Shown here: positions 7,477 through 11,085 of the stretch, piece after piece | Position numbering within the stretch: the first letter of the stretch is position 1 | Layout: every line of letters starts with the position of its first letter | NCBI GenBank assembly: GCA_902766575.1 | Contig: CACXED010000096.1 | Coordinates: 1 to 11,085, forward strand | Reading direction: 5' to 3' | DNA from: an uncultured Ruminococcus sp. | Lineage (GTDB): Bacteria > Bacillota > Clostridia > Oscillospirales > CAG-272 | DNA: 11,085 nucleotides | Position numbers and translations under genes: made by a program | Notes under the pieces: generated by a model | Seen by the model: the letters and a program-made list of their open reading frames with translations, nothing else | Databases searched by the model: none | What the model was told of the DNA's origin: nothing

Positions 7477-8280
7477 TCAATATCTGTGTTTTGGTTCCTC
7501 GCTGTGACTGGTTTTTTTGTAGCTTGTCGGGGTTTTCTGCGTGTGTCGCTTGAAGACCCGGCGGAAATATGCAGTCGATTCAAAGCCGGTGAGCTCGCTG
7601 ACCTTTTCGACGCTGAGCTCGCGGTTCTCCGAGAGGAAACGCTCGGCTATTGAAATCGCGGCGCGGTTCTTGAACTCTATCGGCGTCATGCCGGTCTCGC
7701 ATTTGAACAAATGCTGGAAATATGACCGGCTCAGTCCACATTCAGAATCGATCTCGCCTATCGTGAGCTTACGGCAGCAGTTCTCCTCTATGAATCTGCG
7801 CGCCTTTTGTATGACCGGAGAGGCGTCGGGCAGCTCATCCGGCGCGAGCATACGGAACAGAGTATCGACCGTCTCGTAGAATCTCGACAGCACCTGCAGT
7901 GACAGCGACTCGTCGCCGAAATTCCGCACTATAAAATCAAAGCTCTCCGCGAGCTTTGGCGTTGACTTTACTATCTGCTGGGAATAGCTCAGCCTGAACG
8001 GATTTCCCATCGGCGGAAAAATCAGATGCAAAGACTGCATGACGCTGTCCGGCTCGCCGAGCCATTCGATATAGAATTTCGAGCCGATCGGATTGAATAC
8101 GATATCGCCCGGTCTTGCGGTCAGCTCCTGATTCTTCTGTACAAAATGCCCGACGCCGGTCTGAATGAGGCAGAAGCTGTACATATTCCGAGGACGCTCG
8201 CGGTAGTCGTCGATTATACCCTGTTTGTTCACGTATGTCGTTGCGCCGAGGACCGTGAATTGGCGCGCGCAGATGTTCAT
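7477..8280 (-). CDS. AraC-family transcriptional regulator 2
   Basis: A 267-residue regulator. Residues 1-130 form an AraC-type ligand-binding domain, with ARPGDIVFNPIGSKFYIEW at 55-73. The C-terminus has both helix-turn-helix units: LTIGEIDSECGLSRSYFQHLFK near 172-193 followed by GMTPIEFKNR, and SVEKVSELTGFESTAYFRRVFK near 223-244 followed by KTPTSYKK. It is only distantly like AraC-1, so the two probably sense different signals. The ATG at 8280 has GGGG about 7 bases upstream and a 40-base leader from a near-perfect promoter. It is divergent from SBP-3 with interlocked promoters, which makes SBP-3 the likely target; autoregulation is likely too. Confidence 0.9.
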   Translation of the reverse strand: MNICARQFTVLGATTYVNKQGIIDDYRERPRNMYSFCLIQTGVGHFVQKNQELTARPGDIVFNPIGSKFYIEWLGEPDSVMQSLHLIFPPMGNPFRLSYSQQIVKSTPKLAESFDFIVRNFGDESLSLQVLSRFYETVDTLFRMLAPDELPDASPVIQKARRFIEENCCRKLTIGEIDSECGLSRSYFQHLFKCETGMTPIEFKNRAAISIAERFLSENRELSVEKVSELTGFESTAYFRRVFKRHTQKTPTSYKKTSHSEEPKHRY

Positions 8281-8325
8281 GCTGATGCCCCTTTCGAAAA
8301 AAGCACAATAGTTTCTCTTTTTAGT

Positions 8326-8354
8326 ATTATACTATATTTTATTTTGTCTGTCAA
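8326..8354 (-). promoter_or_regulatory. Consensus sigma-A promoter of AraC-2
   Basis: On the minus strand TTGACA (8349-8354) and TATAAT (8326-8331) are both perfect consensus boxes with 17 bases between them; expected start is near 8319. A near-perfect palindrome TAGTAT-T-ATACTA (8322-8334) covers the -10 and could be an autoregulatory site, though AT-rich chance symmetry is possible. Confidence 0.85.
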
Positions 8355-8356
8355 TG

Positions 8357-8365
8357 TGTTATAAT
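8357..8365 (+). promoter_or_regulatory. Extended -10 promoter of SBP-3
   Basis: TGTTATAAT matches the extended -10 form TGnTATAAT, preceded by a further TG-like step. No good -35 lies at 16-18 bases (TTTTAT at 8337-8342), so activator help is likely. Expected start is near 8372, 29 bases before the ATG. The AraC-2 -35 (8349-8354) sits just upstream, so the two promoters overlap. Confidence 0.65.
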
Positions 8366-8400
8366 AAATTTTACAAAGGAAAAAATAAAGGAGAAAGTCA

Positions 8401-9858
8401 ATGAAAAAACGCATTTTATCAGTACTTCTCGCACTTTTCACACTTTGTACCGTCTCCTGCGGAGGAGGTACGTCCGACCCGGTGACGACGACCGGAGGGA
8501 ACGATACTACTACCGCTGAGGAAACCGAGCGCACCGACGGGCTTCCCGACACCGATATGGACGGCTTCACGCTCAATATCCTGCACCACGACAACTCATG
8601 GCTCACATGGGCTAAGATCGACCTTGTCGCCGACGAGGAGAACGGCGATCTCATCAACGACGCGATCTACAAGCGCAATATGTACATCGAGGATCGCTTC
8701 AACTGCAAGCTGAATATCGTCGGAGTAAAGCAGGTTTCAAGCGTATTCAAGGAGGTTGTGCTGTCTGGCGACGAGGGCTATGACATCATCATGCAGTACG
8801 GACTTGACGTCTGCGGCAATATCGAATACCTTTCCGACATGAACAATCTCGGCTATGTCGATTTCGACGCGGATTACTGGAATCCGAACGCGACCGGAAT
8901 CTTCCGCATCGGCGATAAGCAGATAGCCGCTGCCGGAAACTTCACGCTGTCGTATATGTCGGGCTCGGCGTGCCTTCTGTTCAACAAGCAGATTTACGAC
9001 GATCTGCGCATAGCCGACGACCCTTATGAGCTCGTCCGCCAGAAGAAGTGGACGGTCGACAAGTTCTACGAGATCGCAAAGCAGGGAATCGCCGATCTCA
9101 ACGGAGACACACAGATAACCGCGCTCGACGACCGCAAGGGCGTAAACGGCTCGCTCCGCGGCTACTATAATATGCTGTTGGCAGGCGCAAACGTCAGATA
9201 TTTCGAGATGGATAAGGACAATTATCCCTACTTTGCAATCGCCGAAAACGAGTCGTCGATCAATTTCTGCCAGCATCTTCTCGACCTTGCGACAACCGAG
9301 CCCTACGTCTTTATGCACGACGATGTGACTAACGTCTGGGATTCCATGCCGTCGCTCGGATTTGAGGAGGGAGGCTCGCTCTTTGGCTATTACCACATCT
9401 TCGGCGTCACGAATCTGCGCGAGATGAAGGACGACTTCGGAATCCTGCCCGCGCCTATGCGCGATGAAAATCAGGACAAGTACTATTCTTACACGAATAT
9501 CGGTGAGATCGCGACCCTGCCGCGCAGCTTCGATATCTCGCGCGCCGATAATGTCGGTATGATCCTCGAGGCGATGTGCTTCTACTCGCAGGAGAACATC
9601 GTACCGACCTACAAGCAGGTCGTCGTTCAGACCAAGACGACCCGCGACGAGGAGTCGGTCGAAATGCTCGACTATGTGTTCGACGGCATCAGCTTCGACT
9701 ATGGAGTAGTCGTGCTCGCGAACGATACGACAAATGTGCTCATGAAAAACGTGTTTCGTCCGAAGGCGACTACGCTTGTCTCTACTCTGACAACTATGAA
9801 GTCAAAGCTCGACGCGCAGATCGGCACGATTATCGCCGCGGCAAACGAAATGCCGTAA
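8401..9858 (+). CDS. Extracellular solute-binding lipoprotein 3 (ABC sugar family, paralogue 3)
   Basis: A 485-residue precursor: MKKRILSV, hydrophobic core, TVSC with the lipidated cysteine at residue 20, then a Gly/Thr-rich acidic linker to about 50. The mature part carries the same paralogue pattern as SBP-1 and SBP-2: NGDLINDAIYKRNMYIEDRF (81-100), LLFNKQ (193-198), DDFGILPAPMRD (344-355) and TRDEESVEMLDYVFDG (414-429). The EF-hand-like loop is degraded to DLNGDTQITALDD (232-244), lacking the DGDG core. AAGGAG lies 7 bases before the ATG. The gene stands alone, between its divergent regulator AraC-2 and a terminator, with no enzyme or permease attached. It may feed a shared permease encoded elsewhere; the ligand is unknown. 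Confidence 0.88.
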   Translation: MKKRILSVLLALFTLCTVSCGGGTSDPVTTTGGNDTTTAEETERTDGLPDTDMDGFTLNILHHDNSWLTWAKIDLVADEENGDLINDAIYKRNMYIEDRFNCKLNIVGVKQVSSVFKEVVLSGDEGYDIIMQYGLDVCGNIEYLSDMNNLGYVDFDADYWNPNATGIFRIGDKQIAAAGNFTLSYMSGSACLLFNKQIYDDLRIADDPYELVRQKKWTVDKFYEIAKQGIADLNGDTQITALDDRKGVNGSLRGYYNMLLAGANVRYFEMDKDNYPYFAIAENESSINFCQHLLDLATTEPYVFMHDDVTNVWDSMPSLGFEEGGSLFGYYHIFGVTNLREMKDDFGILPAPMRDENQDKYYSYTNIGEIATLPRSFDISRADNVGMILEAMCFYSQENIVPTYKQVVVQTKTTRDEESVEMLDYVFDGISFDYGVVVLANDTTNVLMKNVFRPKATTLVSTLTTMKSKLDAQIGTIIAAANEMP

Positions 9859-9877
9859 GCTAAATCATCCGAAAACC

Positions 9878-9910
9878 ATAAAATGCCAGCCGGAACGGCT
9901 GGCATTTTAT
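9878..9910 (+). terminator. Intrinsic terminator of SBP-3
   Basis: A hairpin 20 bases after the SBP-3 stop: arms ATAAAATGCCAGCC (9878-9891) and GGCTGGCATTTTAT (9897-9910) pair over 14 bases around a GGAAC loop, and the downstream arm runs into TTTTATTTT. Confidence 0.92.
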
Positions 9911-10036
9911 TTTGAAAAATATCGGCAAAATTACTGTTCTCCAGGAAAACCGCGGTTTCAGGGAGCGGAATTTTCAATAAAGTCGTGGCAAAAATTTGAA
10001 CGATGTAAAGCTTATATGAATTTACTTCGTCTGAGC
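9911..10036. other. Intergenic segment with two inverted repeats
   Basis: No gene is seen between the SBP-3 terminator and the marR promoter. The segment holds a perfect 12-base palindrome AAACCGCGGTTT (9947-9958) flanked by CTCC (9939-9942) and GGAG (9962-9965), and an imperfect repeat ACGATGTAAA (10000-10009) / TTTACTTCGT (10021-10030), 9 of 10 pairing around 11 bases, just before the marR -35. Neither is followed by a T run, so neither looks like a terminator. Confidence 0.5.
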
Positions 10037-10065
10037 TTGATTTTGACGAGGGATTGGTGTATAAT
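10037..10065 (+). promoter_or_regulatory. Promoter of the marR / cytidylate-kinase-like operon
   Basis: TTGATT (10037-10042) and TATAAT (10060-10065) are 17 bases apart. An overlapping alternative pair is TTGACG (10043-10048) and TATTAT (10065-10070) at 16 bases. Either puts the start near 10072-10077, inside the palindromic region before the gene. Confidence 0.65.
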
Positions 10066-10070
10066 ATTAT

Positions 10071-10100
10071 TGTTCATTTCAGAACAGTTCTATATTGAAC
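10071..10100 (+). promoter_or_regulatory. Tandem palindromes, probable MarR autorepression operator
   Basis: Two copies of GTTC-N6-GAAC occur 15 bases apart (10072-10085 and 10087-10100); the first extends to TGTTC-N6-GAACA. They overlap the expected transcription start and end 16 bases before the marR ATG. MarR proteins bind such short palindromes as dimers, so a bound repressor would block its own operon. Binding itself is inferred. Confidence 0.6.
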
Positions 10101-10116
10101 CAATTGAGAGGCAATT

Positions 10117-10551
10117 ATGAACGACCTATTCGAAAACATTTTCTCGAGCAGAGACCTTTATCACAGCCTTATGACTCCGGTCTGCGAGAAATACAGAATA
10201 ACTCACACCGAGCTCGTGGTTCTGCTGTTTTTAGCTAACAACCCAAAGCTCGATACGGCGACCGATATCGTGGAGAAGCACCGGATCACAAAATCCTCGG
10301 TATCGACGTCGGTACGCGTGCTTCAGGAGAGAGGGCTGATCACCGGAGAGTTTACCGACGGAAATCACCGCTCGATACATCTCAGGGTCTGCGAAGCGGC
10401 GGATAAGATCATCCGGGACGGAATGGCGGCGCAGAAAAGGTTTCTGTCGGTGATGACCGACGGTTTCTCTCAGGAGGAAAAGCGGAATCTGCGCGATTAT
10501 CTGGAGCGCATCAATCGCAACATCGCCGTCTACTCGGGAAAGCATAAGTAA
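10117..10551 (+). CDS. MarR-family winged-helix transcriptional repressor
   Basis: A 144-residue protein of typical MarR size. The wHTH is clear: ITHTELVVLLFLANN (28-42) precedes the helix-turn-helix, the recognition helix is ITKSSVSTSVRVLQERGLI (57-75), and the wing is TGEFTDGNHRSIHLRV (76-91) with D81 and R85 near the usual wing residues. Flanking N- and C-terminal helices would form the dimer interface. GAGAGG lies 5 bases before the ATG at 10117. The cytidylate-kinase-like gene begins 23 bases after its stop, so the two are co-transcribed. The tandem palindromes over the promoter suggest autoregulation. The ligand is unknown; nothing links it to the sugar locus on the left. Confidence 0.9.
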   Translation: MNDLFENIFSSRDLYHSLMTPVCEKYRITHTELVVLLFLANNPKLDTATDIVEKHRITKSSVSTSVRVLQERGLITGEFTDGNHRSIHLRVCEAADKIIRDGMAAQKRFLSVMTDGFSQEEKRNLRDYLERINRNIAVYSGKHK

Positions 10552-10574
10552 ATTTGTATTATATGGGGAGGATC

Positions 10575-11085
10575 ATGAACAAATTTCTTACTGTCGAATT
10601 TGAGACCGGAAGCGGCGCGATAGAGGTCGCCGACAGACTGTCAAAGGCGCTGTCGATCCCCTGCTTCTGCCGCGATATTCTGAGGCGCGTGGCGGAAGAA
10701 CAGAACCTGAGCCGCGAGGAGCTTAGGGACTTTATTTATTCAATGACCGACGGTCTGCTCTATCCCTGCTGCATCATCCATCAGGTGAAGAATAACGCCT
10801 CGGCAAACCTTACGAAGGAGGGACAGATCTTTCTCTCCGGGCAGAACGCTGTCCGACAGTTCGCGTCGCAGGGGGCGGCGATCTTTGTCGGGAGCTGCGC
10901 CGCGGAAATTATCCGGGAATATGGGAATACTAAAACAGCCTTTATAATCGCCTCCGACGAGGATAAGTCAAAGCGCCTGTCCGAGCGGCTGAACTCGCCC
11001 GAGCTCGACGCAGATTCGATAATCCGCCGTCTCGACGGAGCAAAGGAGCAATATTATTTTTGCAGCACCGGAAAACGCTGGAGGG
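10575..11085 (+). CDS. Cytidylate-kinase-like protein (cut by right edge)
   Basis: The first 170 codons of an open frame that runs off the window. GGGGAGGA lies just before the ATG at 10575. The layout resembles the cytidylate-kinase-like family (a P-loop kinase fold): TVEFETGSGAIEVADRLSKAL (6-26) at the nucleotide-binding site, a helix CRDILRRVAEEQNLS (32-46), AAIFVGSCAAEII (101-113) and a late RRLDGAKEQYYFCSTGKRW (151-169). Compared with the forms I remember (REFGSGG and VGRCADYIL), it has TGSGA and VGSCA, so it is divergent, and kinase activity is uncertain. The true CMP kinase of the cell is probably encoded elsewhere. It is second in the marR operon. The C-terminus is missing here. Confidence 0.75.
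   Translation, partial: MNKFLTVEFETGSGAIEVADRLSKALSIPCFCRDILRRVAEEQNLSREELRDFIYSMTDGLLYPCCIIHQVKNNASANLTKEGQIFLSGQNAVRQFASQGAAIFVGSCAAEIIREYGNTKTAFIIASDEDKSKRLSERLNSPELDADSIIRRLDGAKEQYYFCSTGKRWR

Noticed and set aside
8737..9396. Minus-strand open frame of 219 codons inside SBP-3
   Set aside because: Antisense to a clear lipoprotein gene; Val/Ile/Ala-rich shadow sequence without a motif or ribosome binding site.
1..11085. Search for CRISPR arrays, tRNA or rRNA genes, insertion sequences, toxin-antitoxin or phage genes
   Set aside because: No regularly spaced repeats, cloverleaf-like segments, transposase or integrase motifs, or paired small genes were seen.

Overview
The window looks like chromosome from a Gram-positive, probably clostridial (Bacillota), carbohydrate-scavenging bacterium. 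The signs are AGGAGG-type ribosome binding sites, sigma-A promoters with TATAAT and extended -10 boxes, three lipobox-type solute-binding lipoproteins, AraC-family regulators with cupin-like sensor domains, and GC-rich codon use against AT-rich promoters. The exact taxon cannot be read from this sequence. No RNA genes, insertion sequences, CRISPR arrays or phage genes are visible.

Layout. Minus strand, read right to left from 4843: an AraC regulator (AraC-1), then a promoter, solute-binding lipoprotein 1 (SBP-1), a GH89-like family glycosidase without signal peptide, and the first 26 codons of a further gene running off the left edge. Plus strand from 4955: a GH130 family mannoside-active enzyme and SBP-2, divergent from AraC-1. 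A bidirectional hairpin terminator at 7447-7475 separates SBP-2 from a second, convergent AraC regulator (AraC-2, minus). AraC-2 is divergent from SBP-3 (plus), which is a single gene closed by a terminator at 9878-9910. From about 10037 a different unit begins: a MarR-type repressor with tandem palindromes at its promoter, followed by a cytidylate-kinase-like gene cut by the right edge.

How the parts may work together. The left 9.9 kb reads as a glycan-use locus. Surface lipoproteins bind oligosaccharides, a permease encoded elsewhere imports them, and two enzymes without export signals (GH89-like and GH130) cleave them in the cytoplasm, each regulator sitting next to the genes it probably controls. 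GH130 points to beta-mannosides and GH89 to alpha-linked N-acetylglucosamine, so host or microbial glycans containing mannose and GlcNAc are a plausible but unproven target. Three paralogous binding proteins with no permease gene in the window is the most notable feature of the gene content. The most notable DNA-level features are two compact divergent promoter regions and the tandem palindromes before marR. I found no clear sign of a wholly new defence or mobile system.
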